The notes: generated by a model from the letters alone, not told the origin. A DNA stretch of 39,597 bases from Deltaproteobacteria bacterium (GCA_016218965.1 JACRCP010000098.1:1-39597), one strand, 5' to 3'; counted from the stretch's first letter, positions 13,650 to 24,009 are shown. Made by a program: numbers and translations.

Positions 13650-16172
13650 CTATGGTCTCGGCCCGCAGCCGTTGTCGTAGAGCACGCATGGGCCAATGGC
13701 GCAGTCGGTCGTCGCCGCGCACGCGCCGTGGGGGACGACGCAGTTTTTGCCGATGCAAACGTTTCCGTCCGTGCACTCGGCGTCGGTCTCGCACGCGCCC
13801 GACGATTGGACGCACGACCGAGAAGCGCACGCGAGCCCCGAAGGACAGTCCTCGGCGTCGCCGCAGTTGTAGAGCGTCTCCACGCACTGCTTTGAGCGGC
13901 AGACCTCGCCCCCGTGGCAACCCTCGGCGACCTTCTCTACGCAAAAGCGGTACCCCTGGTCGGACTCCCAGTCCCTGACCTGGGCGAAGTCGCGCACCGC
14001 GACAAAGTAAAAGAACGGACTGCAGTCGCCCGACGAGACGACGCACTGTTTTGTGAAGCATCTCTCGCCCTCGGGACAGTCCTCGTGTTTTTCGCACGCG
14101 CCGGAGGACCCGACGCAGAGCCCTGCGTGACACGCGAAACCGCTCTGGCAGTCGCCGTCTGTCGCGCACGTTCCCGCCGGCGTCAGGCACTCGCTCACAA
14201 CGCACTGCTCGCCCGCCTGGCACCCCTTGGATCCCCTGTGCCCCTGGTATGAATAGAAGCACTGGTCGGCGGCGGCAAGCCCCCCGAAGGTCCCGTCTTG
14301 CGCCGCCTGCGCCGAAGATTCGGAGACCGGCACGACGGTGTCGAACCAGAGAGTCGTCTGCCTGAACACCTCGAACAGGAAGTCGACCGGCCCACCCTCA
14401 AGCTCGTAAAGAATCCGGACCATGCAGTCCCGCCCGGGACAAGGGTGCTGATAGCGGTACCAGTCCACATCGTTCCGGTACGAAACCGCGCCCTCAACCC
14501 ATGTCCCGCCGTCGCAGCATTCCGATGCCGTGCAGTCGTGGACCGGGATGGTCACGGCCTTCACCTGCTGCGGCGCGATGTCGGTGGTCTCAAGGAGATC
14601 AGGGGCGTAAAACGGGTTGGAAGGCTCGTTCAGATCCGGGTCGTTCCGGACGCGGACGCGAAGTGCGTACGGCACCTGCGGGGCCTCGCCGTCGCCCTGG
14701 TAGTCCGAGACCTTCACGTAGAGGAGGTCAATGGTGTAGAACGGCGCGGAGACGACCGCGGCGTCCGGCGGCGGCGGTCCGGTGATCTCGGCCGGCACGG
14801 CGGCGCTTGCGTAGTGTCCCTCGACGAGCGTGGCGCCGCAGGTCTTCTCGGGAAGACAAACCGTGGCGCCGGCGCAGTAACCCTCTTCGAGGCACGCCGA
14901 GAAGATCCCCGAGCAGTCCCACCCGTTGCGGCACTGCCTCTTGAGCAGGCGGCACTCCGGGTCGGAGGCGCAAGGCGACGTGTCATGCGCCCGCACGACC
15001 GAGATCGCGGCCTGGACGGTCTGTTGGAACTCCCACGCCGTCGCGGCGTCCATCCCGGCGGTGTCAAACGTGACCTCGGCCTCGATGAGGCCCCGGACGC
15101 AGCCCGAGAGCGGGAGCCTGAACCAGTCGGCGTCTCCCGCCGCGCCCACGGTCCCGTTCATTTCCATCCAGGCCGACCATTCGTCGCCGCACGCGACAGT
15201 CGCCCCCGACAGCGGCGCGGCGGTGCCGGGGTGGTCGTTGGGCTCGTTGGCGTCAAGGTCGTCCTCGATGCCCACGGAAAGCTGATAGGCGAGTCCGGGG
15301 TCGGCGTCGGCCCCGTCGTTGTCCGAGACGACGATGTAGTAGACCCCGGCGGCGACGGCGGCGACCCGCCGCCGGATGCTCGTGGGATCGGCCGCCGTCC
15401 CCTCCTTGGAAACCGCCGCAAGCGTCTCACCTGACGCCGAAACCACCTTGACGGCAAACGCGACGCGACCCGCGCCGGCGTCAAGGCCGATGTTGATGAG
15501 CTTCCTTCCGGGGAGGTCCGCCGCGTACCAGTCCTCGTCGCCTTTGCACGCGACGAAACCCGTAAACGCCGCGCCCCCGGCCGGGACCGGCACGTAGTCG
15601 GCCTCGCCGTCGTTGGGTTCGTTGCCGTCCGGGTCGGGGGCGGCCGAAACGGTCAGGGCGTATCCGTGGCGCTCGTCCTGCCCGTCATTCCCGTTGTCGC
15701 GGACTGTGAGGAAGTAGTTCCCCGGGGCGACACAGTGGACATCGTCGAGCGCAACGCCGGTCTGCACCGACGGCGGCGGGACTACGACTTCTCCCGCGGA
15801 CCCGTCGACGTTTCTTGCCCATACGGTGTACGTCGGCTCGACGCTCGAAAGCGGCGTCTCCATCTTGAGCGCTATCCGGAGCAACCCGTTTCCCGCCCCC
15901 GTCTCGAAAGCATACCAGTCGACGTCCTCGACCGGGCACAGAAACCCGGCAGCCGCGGTGCCCGATGCAAGCGCCGCCGCCGCCTCGGGCCCGTTTGCCT
16001 CGTCCCACGCGCAGCCGGCCGCGCCGGCGTCCTCCGCCGGCGCCGGGGGCTTGCCGTCGTCGCAACCGACGGTCAGAAACGCCGGGAAGGCGCAAAGGAA
16101 CAGCACAGCGGCGATCGACAGTCTCCGCTCTTCGCGGCTCTCACGGCCATTTACAATCGGCGTCGGGTTCAA
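13650..16172 (-). CDS. Cys-rich lipoprotein with PPC-like domains
   Basis: An 840-residue exported protein with a lipoprotein signal ending FLTVGC (Cys37). Four PPC-like (bacterial pre-peptidase C-terminal) beta-sandwich modules are marked by DVDWYAFE, DEDWYAADL, DADWFRLPL and DVDWYRYQ, each preceded by an Asn-Glu-Pro-Asn-Asp spacer or similar (GNEPNDGEADY, ANEPNDHPGTA). The C-terminal third carries repeated Cys-rich units: CVVSECLTPAGTC, CQSGFACHAGLCV, CPEGERCFTKQCV, CPSGLACASRSCV and TDGNVCIGKNCV. Such units are common in myxobacterial surface lipoproteins. The first possible start is TTG at 16172, 32 bases inside the preceding gene; a start nearer RLSIAAVLF (CTG at 16121) cannot be excluded. 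A structural or binding role at the surface is inferred. Confidence 0.85.
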   Translation of the reverse strand: MNPTPIVNGRESREERRLSIAAVLFLCAFPAFLTVGCDDGKPPAPAEDAGAAGCAWDEANGPEAAAALASGTAAAGFLCPVEDVDWYAFETGAGNGLLRIALKMETPLSSVEPTYTVWARNVDGSAGEVVVPPPSVQTGVALDDVHCVAPGNYFLTVRDNGNDGQDERHGYALTVSAAPDPDGNEPNDGEADYVPVPAGGAAFTGFVACKGDEDWYAADLPGRKLINIGLDAGAGRVAFAVKVVSASGETLAAVSKEGTAADPTSIRRRVAAVAAGVYYIVVSDNDGADADPGLAYQLSVGIEDDLDANEPNDHPGTAAPLSGATVACGDEWSAWMEMNGTVGAAGDADWFRLPLSGCVRGLIEAEVTFDTAGMDAATAWEFQQTVQAAISVVRAHDTSPCASDPECRLLKRQCRNGWDCSGIFSACLEEGYCAGATVCLPEKTCGATLVEGHYASAAVPAEITGPPPPDAAVVSAPFYTIDLLYVKVSDYQGDGEAPQVPYALRVRVRNDPDLNEPSNPFYAPDLLETTDIAPQQVKAVTIPVHDCTASECCDGGTWVEGAVSYRNDVDWYRYQHPCPGRDCMVRILYELEGGPVDFLFEVFRQTTLWFDTVVPVSESSAQAAQDGTFGGLAAADQCFYSYQGHRGSKGCQAGEQCVVSECLTPAGTCATDGDCQSGFACHAGLCVGSSGACEKHEDCPEGERCFTKQCVVSSGDCSPFFYFVAVRDFAQVRDWESDQGYRFCVEKVAEGCHGGEVCRSKQCVETLYNCGDAEDCPSGLACASRSCVQSSGACETDAECTDGNVCIGKNCVVPHGACAATTDCAIGPCVLYDNGCGPRP

Positions 16173-18123
16173 AGTCCTTGGCCTCCTTGAAGTCTGTTTC
16201 GTCGAGCTCGACGCGACCGGAGGGAGGCATCTTGTAATCGCCGTCGGGCTCGTAGTTCGCCATCACGCACGCGATGCGATACGCGGCGGTCGCACCCGGG
16301 TCGTCAAACGCCGTCTCCCCGGCAAACACCAGGATGCGGTTCCAGCCGTTGCCCGGCGAGCGCGCCGCGGCGTTTCCGGCTGTCGGAACGAGCGTGATGT
16401 TCTCGATCGAGAACCGGTAGCACGTTTTGCTCCCGATCTTTCCGGTTTCGACCACGGCGTGCCGGTACGCGACCGTCCGGCGATACGCGGCGTCGTCGCA
16501 CAGGATGTTCGTCCCGGTGAGCACCTCGATCCTGTTTGCCGTGTGGTCCCAATCGAGGTCCGAGAGCGTGTCGGCAACCAGCGGGTTCGAGCGGAAGCGG
16601 ACCTCCACGGGATCGGGCAGGCCGTCGGCGTCGGTGTCGACGCTCCTCGGGTCGGCGCCGTAGAACACCTCCTCGCAGTCCGAGAGTCCGTCGCCGTCGG
16701 CGTCCGGATAATCGCAGCGGCCGTCGCCGTTTCGGTCGGGACAGTCGCACAGCCCGTCGTCTTCGGCGTCGATGCAATCATGGCCCGCGGCGTCGATGCA
16801 CGGCCGCTCGGGGTCATTGACGCAGTCGCAGACGCCGTCGGAGTTGGAATCGCGGACGCAGTCGCACGACCCGTCGGCGTCGGCGTCGATGCAGAGCGAA
16901 GGCACGAAACAGCCCGAGTCCGCCGGGTCGAGCGGGTCGAGGCCCGAGATCCGCATCTCCCACTCGACGCGGTCCGAAAGCCCGTCGCCGTCGGTGTCGG
17001 GGTTCAGCGGATCAGTCCCGATAGTGCGCTCGACCGAATCGGCCAAGCCGTCGCCGTCCGAATCGAGCATCGGCTCGCCGCACTCGAGCCCGTTGTCTTT
17101 GTCAAGGTCCACGAACACCGCCGCATCCGGGACCGACGCGTCACCGCCGTCTCTGCCGCCGTCCCCCTGCGGCGCGCCGGCATCGGCCGGTCCCCCGTCA
17201 AGGCCGGCATCCGCCGCCGGCAGTTGTGCCCGATCCATCACCACCGCGGTGTTGACGGCGACCACCGAGCGGAGCGCGAACACGCGCCTCATGACCGTGA
17301 AATCTATGTGGAAAAAGTTGAGTGACTCGCCGCCGGTGAAGTTGCGGTACGTCCCGGCCCCGGCCTCGCCCATGCGCTTGAGAAGATCCTGTGCGGCGCG
17401 GTCGCCCGCCCCGGCCGTCGGCGTCGCGACGAATGCGGTGTGAAAGCTGAAATTGCCCACCCGGAAGAACCCTGCAAGATCCGAGAGCGCCCGGACCGAC
17501 CCGATGATGTTCTCCTCGGAGTTGCGGCGCTCGTCGTCGGTGTCCACGTCGGGGATCCCGTCCGAAACGAACACCACCATGTATTTTGCAAGCGGGAGGG
17601 ACTCCTTTTCGGCGTTTAACATCTCCGTGCGCATCTCGAAGTACGCCTCGCCGAGCGCGTTGATGTAGTTGGTGGTGCGGTCGGTCGTCTTGAGCTGGGC
17701 CGTGGCGGCCGAAAGCTGGCCCGGGTCGGAGGTGAAGTACGAGTCGGCGATCCCGTCGCCGTCGAGATCGACCGGGGTGAGCGGCTGGGCCTGCGACGAG
17801 AACCTGATGACCCCGATGCGCACCCCGGTCCCGCCGGCGGCGAGCAGCCGCCCCCAGGTTTCGCGCACGGCGCGCTCGCGCCCGGTCTCGCCGGACACAG
17901 GGTCCGGCGGGTCTGTCACGCGCATCGACTCCGAACAGTCGACGACGAACAACACGCGCAGGGGGAAAACCTTTCCCTCGGGCGGCGAGGTGCAAAGGTC
18001 CCCATACACCGAGAGCTTGTCGTCGCGGAGAGGTTCCTCGACCGGCACCTTCTCGAGCGAGGCATCGGTGCACGCGCCCAGAAACGCCGCCGCCGCGGCC
18101 GCCAGCAACGCCCTGTTTTTCAC
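16141..18123 (-). CDS. VWA-TSP3 lipoprotein, second paralogue
   Basis: A 660-residue lipoprotein. GTG at 18123 overlaps the preceding stop as GTGA, so translation is coupled. A lipobox FLGAC precedes CTDASLEK. Residues 50-320 are a von Willebrand A domain with a complete MIDAS set: [10 protein letters not shown] (DxSxS), a Thr in [12 protein letters not shown] and Asp in [11 protein letters not shown] linker rich in DAG/DGG follows, then thrombospondin type 3-like calcium repeats ([58 protein letters not shown]) with extra Cys. The end is a beta-rich domain ([12 protein letters not shown]). MIDAS domains bind protein ligands through a metal ion, and TSP3 repeats bind calcium, so an adhesive or scaffolding role is likely (inference). 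It is a paralogue of the gene before it. Confidence 0.92.
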   Translation of the reverse strand: MKNRALLAAAAAAFLGACTDASLEKVPVEEPLRDDKLSVYGDLCTSPPEGKVFPLRVLFVVDCSESMRVTDPPDPVSGETGRERAVRETWGRLLAAGGTGVRIGVIRFSSQAQPLTPVDLDGDGIADSYFTSDPGQLSAATAQLKTTDRTTNYINALGEAYFEMRTEMLNAEKESLPLAKYMVVFVSDGIPDVDTDDERRNSEENIIGSVRALSDLAGFFRVGNFSFHTAFVATPTAGAGDRAAQDLLKRMGEAGAGTYRNFTGGESLNFFHIDFTVMRRVFALRSVVAVNTAVVMDRAQLPAADAGLDGGPADAGAPQGDGGRDGGDASVPDAAVFVDLDKDNGLECGEPMLDSDGDGLADSVERTIGTDPLNPDTDGDGLSDRVEWEMRISGLDPLDPADSGCFVPSLCIDADADGSCDCVRDSNSDGVCDCVNDPERPCIDAAGHDCIDAEDDGLCDCPDRNGDGRCDYPDADGDGLSDCEEVFYGADPRSVDTDADGLPDPVEVRFRSNPLVADTLSDLDWDHTANRIEVLTGTNILCDDAAYRRTVAYRHAVVETGKIGSKTCYRFSIENITLVPTAGNAAARSPGNGWNRILVFAGETAFDDPGATAAYRIACVMANYEPDGDYKMPPSGRVELDETDFKEAKDFEPDADCKWP

Positions 18124-20264
18124 TCCGCCGGCCCGCACGCCTTGCACGCTCCTGCGAGGGTTTTCAGAAACTCAATCAACCTGCCAATCTCCCACGGTCG
18201 GTGACAGTTGACCCGCGGGTCAAAATTCTGGATGGGGACGAAGACCTCGTGCGCATGGGGCGCGACCAAAGGCTCCATCTCCGCAGAGAAGTGCGCGCCG
18301 AGAAGCCCGATGAGCTCGTCACGGGGGAAGAGCATGCCGCCCACGGCGACCTTGATCGGCGCGCACCTTGCCGCAAGCGCCTCGACGAAGGCGAGATCGA
18401 ACGGCTGAGTGCCGGCGCGGGGGCAGGCCGCGAGACCCGCAAGCTGTTCCCGTATGGTCGTGCGGATGAGATCGAGGTCCTCTTCAAGGAGACCGACGCG
18501 CCCGTCCGGCGGATCCTTGACGCCTCCCCCCCTGTAGAACGCCTCGACACAAAGCGCCAGCACCTGCGCCCTGGTGGCCGAGAGCCTTTCGGGACGCTGA
18601 AACGTGTAGAGCATGAAGCGGTTTAGGCCCCGCGCCGCCTCGTCGGAGGTCACAACCATCTGGAGCCCCTTGACTCCAAACCGGTAGCACCGACGCATCT
18701 CGGGATCCTGCGTCGAGGGCGCGCCCGGAGGCAGGATGGGGCGCTCGCCCAAGTCGGTGACCTCGTACCGCGTGCGCGCGGTCCGGTAGCGTTCGGCGTC
18801 CGGGATCAGGGGATCGGTCGCGCCGCGGAACTCCTCGAAGTTCGGAACGCCGTCGAAATCCGGGTCCTCGGCAGGGTCGGCCGAGAGCGGATCCAGGCCC
18901 AGCCGCACTTCGATCCCGTCGAGGATTCCGTCGCCGTCGCTGTCGGGGTTTCGGAGTTCGGTCCCGATAACCGACTCCTCGCAGTCGCGAAGACCGTCGC
19001 CGTCGAGGTCCCCGCGCGCGCCGCAGGCTACGGCGGGAAGGTCGTCCCGCAAGGGGTCGAATCCCGAGCCCGCCATCCGGGTTTCGAAGAGGTCCCGGTA
19101 GCCGTCGCCGTCGGTGTCGACGTTTCGTTGTGAAAGACCCGCTTGGGCCTCGGCCGCGTCGTCAAGCCCGTCGCCGTCGGTGTCGGGGACCGGGCCTAAG
19201 GGGCCGGCGAGGGAGAACGCGTTGGTCGCGTAGAACTCGGTCACGAGGAACTCGTTTTCCATCGAGGCGTAGTTGAAACGCAGGAAGCTGTCGTCCTCGA
19301 CCTCGAGGTTCACATCGCGGAAGACCCCGCCCCCGGCGTCTGCCATCGCCTGGAGCATCGCCTGGGCCTGGTTGTGGTTGTATCCGAACTGGCTCGACGC
19401 GCCCGGGCAGACGCCCTCGACGACCTCCTGCGGCGAAAAAAGAAGAACGGTGTTGAGAGAAATTCCGCCCACCGAGTAGATCTCCTGAAGCTCCAGGATG
19501 TCGGCTATCCGCTTCATGATCTGCGGCGGCTGGTTGTACTCGGGACAGACGCCGGTCATGTCGACGTACGTGCCCTCGGGGATCTCGATGTCGGTGTTGC
19601 AAACGGGGTACAGGTTGTCGGGGTGCGAAAGGTTGTCGGCGACATTCGTGCAACCGGGATCGCCCGTGTCGATGAAACCGTCCCCGTCGTTGTCCCTCCC
19701 GTCGGCGCAGACCCGCACGTCATCCTCGCAGCCGGGGTTGCACCGCGGCTCGGGGACGCCGTCGCTTATGAACACCACCGAGTACTTCGTGCGCGCCCGC
19801 TCGGTCTCGTCAAGTGATCGCATGTCCTGCTCGATCACGCGGATGGCGGTGGCGAGCGCACCCTGGTAGTCCGTCGCGGGCCCCACGCCGCCGGAGGGGT
19901 CCAGAAACGGGTCGATCTCGGCCTGGTTGCGCGTGAAACCCTGAAGGCGGGACCACGACGAGAAACCGACGAACGCAATGTACGCGTTGGGCAGGCCCCG
20001 GAGCTCTCCGACGATGCTCCCGAGCGCCTGGAACCGGCGGTTCTGGCTGTCGGTGCACTGGAGCGAGGCCGACTGGTCGAGGACGAACAGGACCTTGACC
20101 GGGAACGTGATCCGCTCGGGACGCTCGACGCAGAACTCGCCGTCGATGGCGAGGAGGTTGTCGTCCGACGCGACAGCCTGCGGGGTGACCTCGACGAGCC
20201 CCGCGTCGGTGCACGACACGAGAAGCCCCGCCGCAATGAGCGCCGCCGCCGACGTTCTCACCAT
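18120..20264 (-). CDS. VWA-TSP3 lipoprotein, first paralogue
   Basis: A 714-residue lipoprotein starting at ATG 20264 ([18 protein letters not shown]; Cys18). After [14 protein letters not shown] comes a VWA domain with MIDAS residues intact: [12 protein letters not shown] (DxSxS), Thr in [10 protein letters not shown] and Asp in [10 protein letters not shown]. An insert typical of Myxococcota follows ([15 protein letters not shown]). Calcium-binding TSP3-like repeats come next: [48 protein letters not shown] and [12 protein letters not shown]. The C-terminal 200 residues hold a beta domain ([12 protein letters not shown]) and a helical part with several Cys. It shares the order signal, CTD, VWA, TSP3, YRF-domain with the next gene, indicating tandem duplication. 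An upstream in-frame extension to 20354 lacks a ribosome site. Confidence 0.92.
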   Translation of the reverse strand: MVRTSAAALIAAGLLVSCTDAGLVEVTPQAVASDDNLLAIDGEFCVERPERITFPVKVLFVLDQSASLQCTDSQNRRFQALGSIVGELRGLPNAYIAFVGFSSWSRLQGFTRNQAEIDPFLDPSGGVGPATDYQGALATAIRVIEQDMRSLDETERARTKYSVVFISDGVPEPRCNPGCEDDVRVCADGRDNDGDGFIDTGDPGCTNVADNLSHPDNLYPVCNTDIEIPEGTYVDMTGVCPEYNQPPQIMKRIADILELQEIYSVGGISLNTVLLFSPQEVVEGVCPGASSQFGYNHNQAQAMLQAMADAGGGVFRDVNLEVEDDSFLRFNYASMENEFLVTEFYATNAFSLAGPLGPVPDTDGDGLDDAAEAQAGLSQRNVDTDGDGYRDLFETRMAGSGFDPLRDDLPAVACGARGDLDGDGLRDCEESVIGTELRNPDSDGDGILDGIEVRLGLDPLSADPAEDPDFDGVPNFEEFRGATDPLIPDAERYRTARTRYEVTDLGERPILPPGAPSTQDPEMRRCYRFGVKGLQMVVTSDEAARGLNRFMLYTFQRPERLSATRAQVLALCVEAFYRGGGVKDPPDGRVGLLEEDLDLIRTTIREQLAGLAACPRAGTQPFDLAFVEALAARCAPIKVAVGGMLFPRDELIGLLGAHFSAEMEPLVAPHAHEVFVPIQNFDPRVNCHRPWEIGRLIEFLKTLAGACKACGPAE

Positions 20265-20334
20265 CACGATTGCCGCTCGCCTAGCTGCGCCCTCTGTCGG
20301 GTGCTCCACACTCTGACAATTCGCCGGCGGGCGG

Positions 20335-20354
20335 GTGCCGGGATCTCCCGGCAC
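20335..20354. terminator. Intercistronic hairpin in the operon
   Basis: A 20-base perfect inverted repeat (arms GTGCCGGGA and TCCCGGCAC) 33 bases after the TSP3 gene and 70 bases before the VWA gene. No T-run follows on the minus strand, so it may be an attenuator or an mRNA-stabilising hairpin rather than a full terminator. Confidence 0.4.
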
Positions 20355-20387
20355 GCCGCGCCGCTTCGCGATCAGTTCCCGCAGAGA

Positions 20388-21731
20388 CTACCTCCGCGCA
20401 CGCTTCCGTGCAAGGAGCAACCCAAGCGCGAGCATCAGGAGCTGCCACGCCGGCGCGCCGCCATCGACCGTTGCGCACCCTCCGCCCTCGCCGGCTATGG
20501 GCTCTCCCTCGACCTTGATGGTCGCCTTGTAGACCGCGGTCTGGTTGACGGACTTGGTCACGCGATCTTCCCACACCGTCCGCACCTGCACCGTCACCTC
20601 GTAGACGCCCGGGACATCGGGCACGATCTCGGGGGCCTTCCCGGCGAGGTAGTGGTACTCGAACGGCGAGGACACGGTGACCGTGCCCTCCTGGTTGGCC
20701 ACGGCCATGTCCGAGTCGGCCGGTTTGGCGCCGAGCGTCCAGACGTAGGTCATGGCCTGGCTCACGCGGTTCGCGAAGAGCCGCAGGCGCACCCTCTCGC
20801 CCGTCGCGGCGAGGATGTCGGGCGAATACGCCGTGAGCGGGCCTTCGGGGTCGAGGCAGTCGTCTGAGTCGCCGAGCACGATGTAGCAGAACGTCGGGTC
20901 GCACGCATCGCCCAGGCCGTCGCGGTCCGAGTCGTCCTGTTCCGGGTTCTCAACCGCCGGACAGTTGTCCATCCGGTTCTGCACGCCGTCGCCGTCCGTG
21001 TCGGGATCGCACACGTCGCCCACGCCGTCGCCGTCGAGATCCGCCTGATCGGCGTTGATGATGGTGGGACAGTTGTCGGGCTTGAGCGGATCGACCTCGC
21101 TTACGCCGTCGCCGTCGGTGTCGGGGAAGCACTCGGCGAGCTGGCTCTCGGTGGGGGCCGAGATGGAAGCGTTCATCGGGCAGGGATCCTCGAGGTTCCC
21201 GAGTCCGTCGCCATCGATGTCCGGGTCGCAAGCGTCGCCCACGCCGTCGCCGTCGAGATCCGCCTGCGCCGCCGCGCCGGCCGCCGCCGGGTTCGGCACG
21301 TCGGGGCAGTTGTCGGCGCCGTTCGCCACCCCGTCGCCGTCGCGGTCGGAGTCGCAAGCGTCGCCCATGCCGTCGCCGTCAAGGTCCGACTGATCGATGT
21401 TGGGCACGCCCGGGCAGTTGTCGCACGCGTCGCCCGCGCCGTCGCCATCGCCGTCGGCCTGGTCGACGTTTTTGACGCGCGGGCAGTTGTCGTACGGGTC
21501 CTCGAGCCCGTCGTCGTCGTAGTCGTCGGCGTACTGGTAGGTGTCGCCGAGATCGGTGTTGTTGACCAGGATGCTTCCCCCGCCTCCTCCTCCTCCTCCC
21601 CCGCTCTGCTCGGGCGTGCCGCACTGGCCGAACGCGTCGTCGCACTCGTACGGCGGGTTCTCCTGACCGGGGGCCGCCATCGGGAGCAGGACAAGCCCCA
21701 AAAGGACCATCATTGCAGCCGTCGTCTTCAT
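20388..21731 (-). CDS. TSP3 calcium-repeat protein with MYXO-CTERM-like tail
   Basis: A 447-residue exported protein. The ATG at 21731 has AAGGAGGG upstream. The signal peptide ends AAPG/QEN. A poly-Gly run of nine residues (about 44-52) is encoded by a GGA/GGG microsatellite. The centre is an array of at least seven thrombospondin type 3 repeats with the classical NCP and GDACD elements: DDDGLEDPYDNCPRVKN, GDGDGAGDACDNCP, DLDGDGMGDACDSDRDGDG, DLDGDGVGDACD and DTDGDGVQNRMDNCP. TSP3 arrays wrap around many calcium ions. A beta-sandwich domain follows (about 300-410, TYVWTLGAKPADS). The tail GGGCATVDGG, then a hydrophobic helix LLMLALGLLLA and RKRARR, matches the architecture of the MYXO-CTERM sorting signal processed by myxosortase. 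It lies 15 bases after the anti-sigma gene. Confidence 0.92.
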   Translation of the reverse strand: MKTTAAMMVLLGLVLLPMAAPGQENPPYECDDAFGQCGTPEQSGGGGGGGGGSILVNNTDLGDTYQYADDYDDDGLEDPYDNCPRVKNVDQADGDGDGAGDACDNCPGVPNIDQSDLDGDGMGDACDSDRDGDGVANGADNCPDVPNPAAAGAAAQADLDGDGVGDACDPDIDGDGLGNLEDPCPMNASISAPTESQLAECFPDTDGDGVSEVDPLKPDNCPTIINADQADLDGDGVGDVCDPDTDGDGVQNRMDNCPAVENPEQDDSDRDGLGDACDPTFCYIVLGDSDDCLDPEGPLTAYSPDILAATGERVRLRLFANRVSQAMTYVWTLGAKPADSDMAVANQEGTVTVSSPFEYHYLAGKAPEIVPDVPGVYEVTVQVRTVWEDRVTKSVNQTAVYKATIKVEGEPIAGEGGGCATVDGGAPAWQLLMLALGLLLARKRARR

Positions 21732-21746
21732 ATCAGCACCCTCCTT

Positions 21747-23396
21747 TCACTTGGTTCCGTGCGTCGATTCGAGTTCAAGAAGCCTTGCCCGCGCCTCTCC
21801 GAGGTAGGGGCTCGACCGGTATTTCGAAATGAACTCCCGAAGCGCCGCGGCCTCCGTGGCCGGACGACCGAGCGCCCCGAGCGCTTTGATCCTTCCCCAT
21901 GATGCCTCTTCCCGGAGTATACCATCGCCCGCCTCGCCGAGATACCTCTCGAACAGGTGGAGCGCGCGTTCGTACCGGCCCAGGCGGTCGAGGCAGACGA
22001 ACCCGAGGTGCACGATGGCCACCTTCGCCTCGGGGCTCTGGGGGAACTTGGCTACGATCTCGTCGTACGCGTCGGCCGCACCCTTGAAGTCCCTGTGCTC
22101 CTTGAGAATGCGTGCCGTATCAAGGAGGTCCGGAACGCTCATTTGTCCCTCGCCCGCGCCGGGCCCGCGGACGGATCTTCGGCCCCTCGCCGTTTCGACC
22201 TGCGCCGCGGCGGACGTGCCGCCTGGACGGGACTGACTGTCGGGCCTTTCGATACGCCAGAGCGACGCGGCGTCGGTTGTCTTTCGCTTGAGGAAGTAGT
22301 TCCTGATCACCGGCGCGGCGCCTTCGACCGGGAGGACCTCGCCCACCGGCTCGTAACCCGCCGCCCGGACCTCGATGTCGTACCTGCCGCGCGGCACCAG
22401 GGCCGACAGCGGCGTGCGCCCCATCGGTCTTTGCGCAAGAAGGACCTCGGCGCCGTCGGGGAACGAGACCAGTTCGACCCGCGCGAGTCCCTCAAGCGCC
22501 CGGCCCACACCCGGTTCGTGCCAGCCCAGAAGCCCGGTGTCCCTTTCGAGGTCGCCCGGAGCTGCCGGGCCGGTTTCGCCCGAACGCACGTCGGCCTGCA
22601 TGGCCGAGGTCACGCGGCGCTCGACGCCCTTTGTGTTGCGCACCAGCACGGCGCCCTCGATGACCCTGACCTTCGTCTCGACCCCGTCCGTCTCGACGGC
22701 GAAGACCGTGCCCTTGACCTCTGCCGATCCGGTGTGCGTCGAGACCATGAGCCGCGACCCGGCGGGGATGGCGTTGGCCCGCGCGACGACGCGGCCGTAC
22801 TCAAGCGATATCTCGCACGATTTCTTCGAGAGCCTGTCGAGCCTCATGCGCGACGACTCGTCGGCGAAGACCTCGACCTCGTAGCAGGGGACGAACCCCG
22901 TGTAGCCTTTGGCGATGACGAGGGCGGCGCCCTCCTTGAGTGTGTCGCCGCTCTTGAGCACCGCGCCCCCCGCAGTTGCCGTGCCCGAAACGACGAACAG
23001 CCGCCCGCCGCCGGTGTCCCTCGCGACGTAGAGTGAGACCGCCAGCGCGGCGGCGACCGCGAGGAACGCTGCCGCGAACGCGGGCCTCCTTGGCGCAACC
23101 GAGAACAAGCGGGCAAACTCAAAGACCCAGCCGCGCGAAGGCGTCCGGTCGGCGCGGACCTCGCGCTCGATGGCGCTGATGAACCGGGCCTCTTCCGCCG
23201 ACGTCATCAGGCTCGCCGGCCCGGCCGATTCGACGTCGCCGACAAGCGCGGATACCTGCCGCTCGAACCCGCAGAGCGGGCACGCGCGCCTGTGCTCCAC
23301 GCGGAACTCCTCGTCCGAGATGCGAAGCGGCACGCCCGCCCGCGCCAGGTCCTCGAGGTCCCAGAAGGCCTCGCAGTCTTTGCCCCTATCCGTCAC
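21747..23396 (-). CDS. Anti-sigma factor: zinc finger, FecR, PEGA and TPR domains
   Basis: A 549-residue membrane protein overlapping the sigma-factor gene by 11 bases; the start is GTG at 23396. The cytoplasmic N-terminus has the zinc anti-sigma motif HxxxCxxC (His35, Cys39, Cys42 in EHRRACPLC). One membrane helix follows at about 106-125. The exported part contains a FecR domain (130-260, with STHTGSAEVKGTVFAVETD), a PEGA domain (about 317-372, FPDGAEVLLAQRPMGRTPLS) and C-terminal TPR-like repeats (YDEIVAKFPQSPEAKVAIV, LHLFERYLGEAG). It should hold the ECF sigma factor inactive at the membrane until a periplasmic signal arrives. Signal and sensor ligand are unknown; PEGA and TPR suggest envelope or protein sensing (inference). 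Confidence 0.92.
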   Translation of the reverse strand: MTDRGKDCEAFWDLEDLARAGVPLRISDEEFRVEHRRACPLCGFERQVSALVGDVESAGPASLMTSAEEARFISAIEREVRADRTPSRGWVFEFARLFSVAPRRPAFAAAFLAVAAALAVSLYVARDTGGGRLFVVSGTATAGGAVLKSGDTLKEGAALVIAKGYTGFVPCYEVEVFADESSRMRLDRLSKKSCEISLEYGRVVARANAIPAGSRLMVSTHTGSAEVKGTVFAVETDGVETKVRVIEGAVLVRNTKGVERRVTSAMQADVRSGETGPAAPGDLERDTGLLGWHEPGVGRALEGLARVELVSFPDGAEVLLAQRPMGRTPLSALVPRGRYDIEVRAAGYEPVGEVLPVEGAAPVIRNYFLKRKTTDAASLWRIERPDSQSRPGGTSAAAQVETARGRRSVRGPGAGEGQMSVPDLLDTARILKEHRDFKGAADAYDEIVAKFPQSPEAKVAIVHLGFVCLDRLGRYERALHLFERYLGEAGDGILREEASWGRIKALGALGRPATEAAALREFISKYRSSPYLGEARARLLELESTHGTK

Positions 23397-24009
23397 CGCG
23401 CACCTCGTCGGCGTAGCGCCCGAAAACAGGGTCCTGCGCCAAAAGGTCGTGCAGCTCCAGGCGCCCGACCCGCAGACGGTCCTTGACCGTGTTGACGGAA
23501 ACGCCCGTGAGATCGGCTATCTCCTTTATCGAGTATCCCAAGACCAGCTTGAAGACGAGCACCGCCCTTCGTTCGGGGTTCAGGCCATCGAGGCATTCCG
23601 AAAGCCGCCGCCTGAACACAAAGCCCGAGTCCGCCGTCGGGAACTCGATTACCTTCTCCCCCGGATCGTCGTCCCGGATCGACTGCACTAGCTTCGACTC
23701 GCCCCGGTTTTTTCCTATGTGCGCCCATGCCGCACGCCCCGTGATTCTGAGTGCCCACGACTTGAGGGTACCGCGACCCTTAAAGGACCCGACCGACCGG
23801 AGGATCTCGACCATGGCCGTCTGGGCGATGTCGTCGGCGTCGGCGTCGTTTTTTGCAAGGTACCGCGCGAGGTTGCGGACGGGTTTGAGAAGCCTTGCGA
23901 CGAGCGCCCTTCTCGCCTCGACGTTGTCCCCTGATGCCGCCTTGCAAAGCTCGATTTCACCGTCTACTCCGCCGTCGCCTTCCCACGAGATGTCGTACAG
24001 AGCGACCAT
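23386..24009 (-). CDS. ECF-type sigma-70 family sigma factor
   Basis: A 207-residue RNA polymerase sigma factor. Sigma region 2 is visible as LARYLAKNDADADDIAQTAM, then VEILRSVGSFKGRGTLKSWA. Region 4 has ERRAVLVFKLVLGYSIKEIA followed by the HTH DLTGVSVNTVKDRLRVGRLE. Regions 1 and 3 are absent, typical of the extracytoplasmic-function class. The ATG at 24009 has AAGGATTAGGA upstream. It is followed, with an 11-base overlap, by a zinc-finger/FecR anti-sigma factor, and then by six exported proteins on the same strand. It probably controls those genes and itself, but no clear GGAAC/CGTC-type promoter was found upstream. Confidence 0.95.
   Translation of the reverse strand: MVALYDISWEGDGGVDGEIELCKAASGDNVEARRALVARLLKPVRNLARYLAKNDADADDIAQTAMVEILRSVGSFKGRGTLKSWALRITGRAAWAHIGKNRGESKLVQSIRDDDPGEKVIEFPTADSGFVFRRRLSECLDGLNPERRAVLVFKLVLGYSIKEIADLTGVSVNTVKDRLRVGRLELHDLLAQDPVFGRYADEVRGDG

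Noticed and set aside
16121..16172. A second CTG start, for the Cys-rich lipoprotein
   Set aside because: The TTG at 16172 is also in frame and the ribosome-site evidence is weak, so the start is left open rather than claimed as another CTG case.
21575..21605. GGA/GGG microsatellite as a phase-variation switch in the TSP3 gene
   Set aside because: The unit is three bases, so length changes keep the frame and only alter a poly-Gly stretch.
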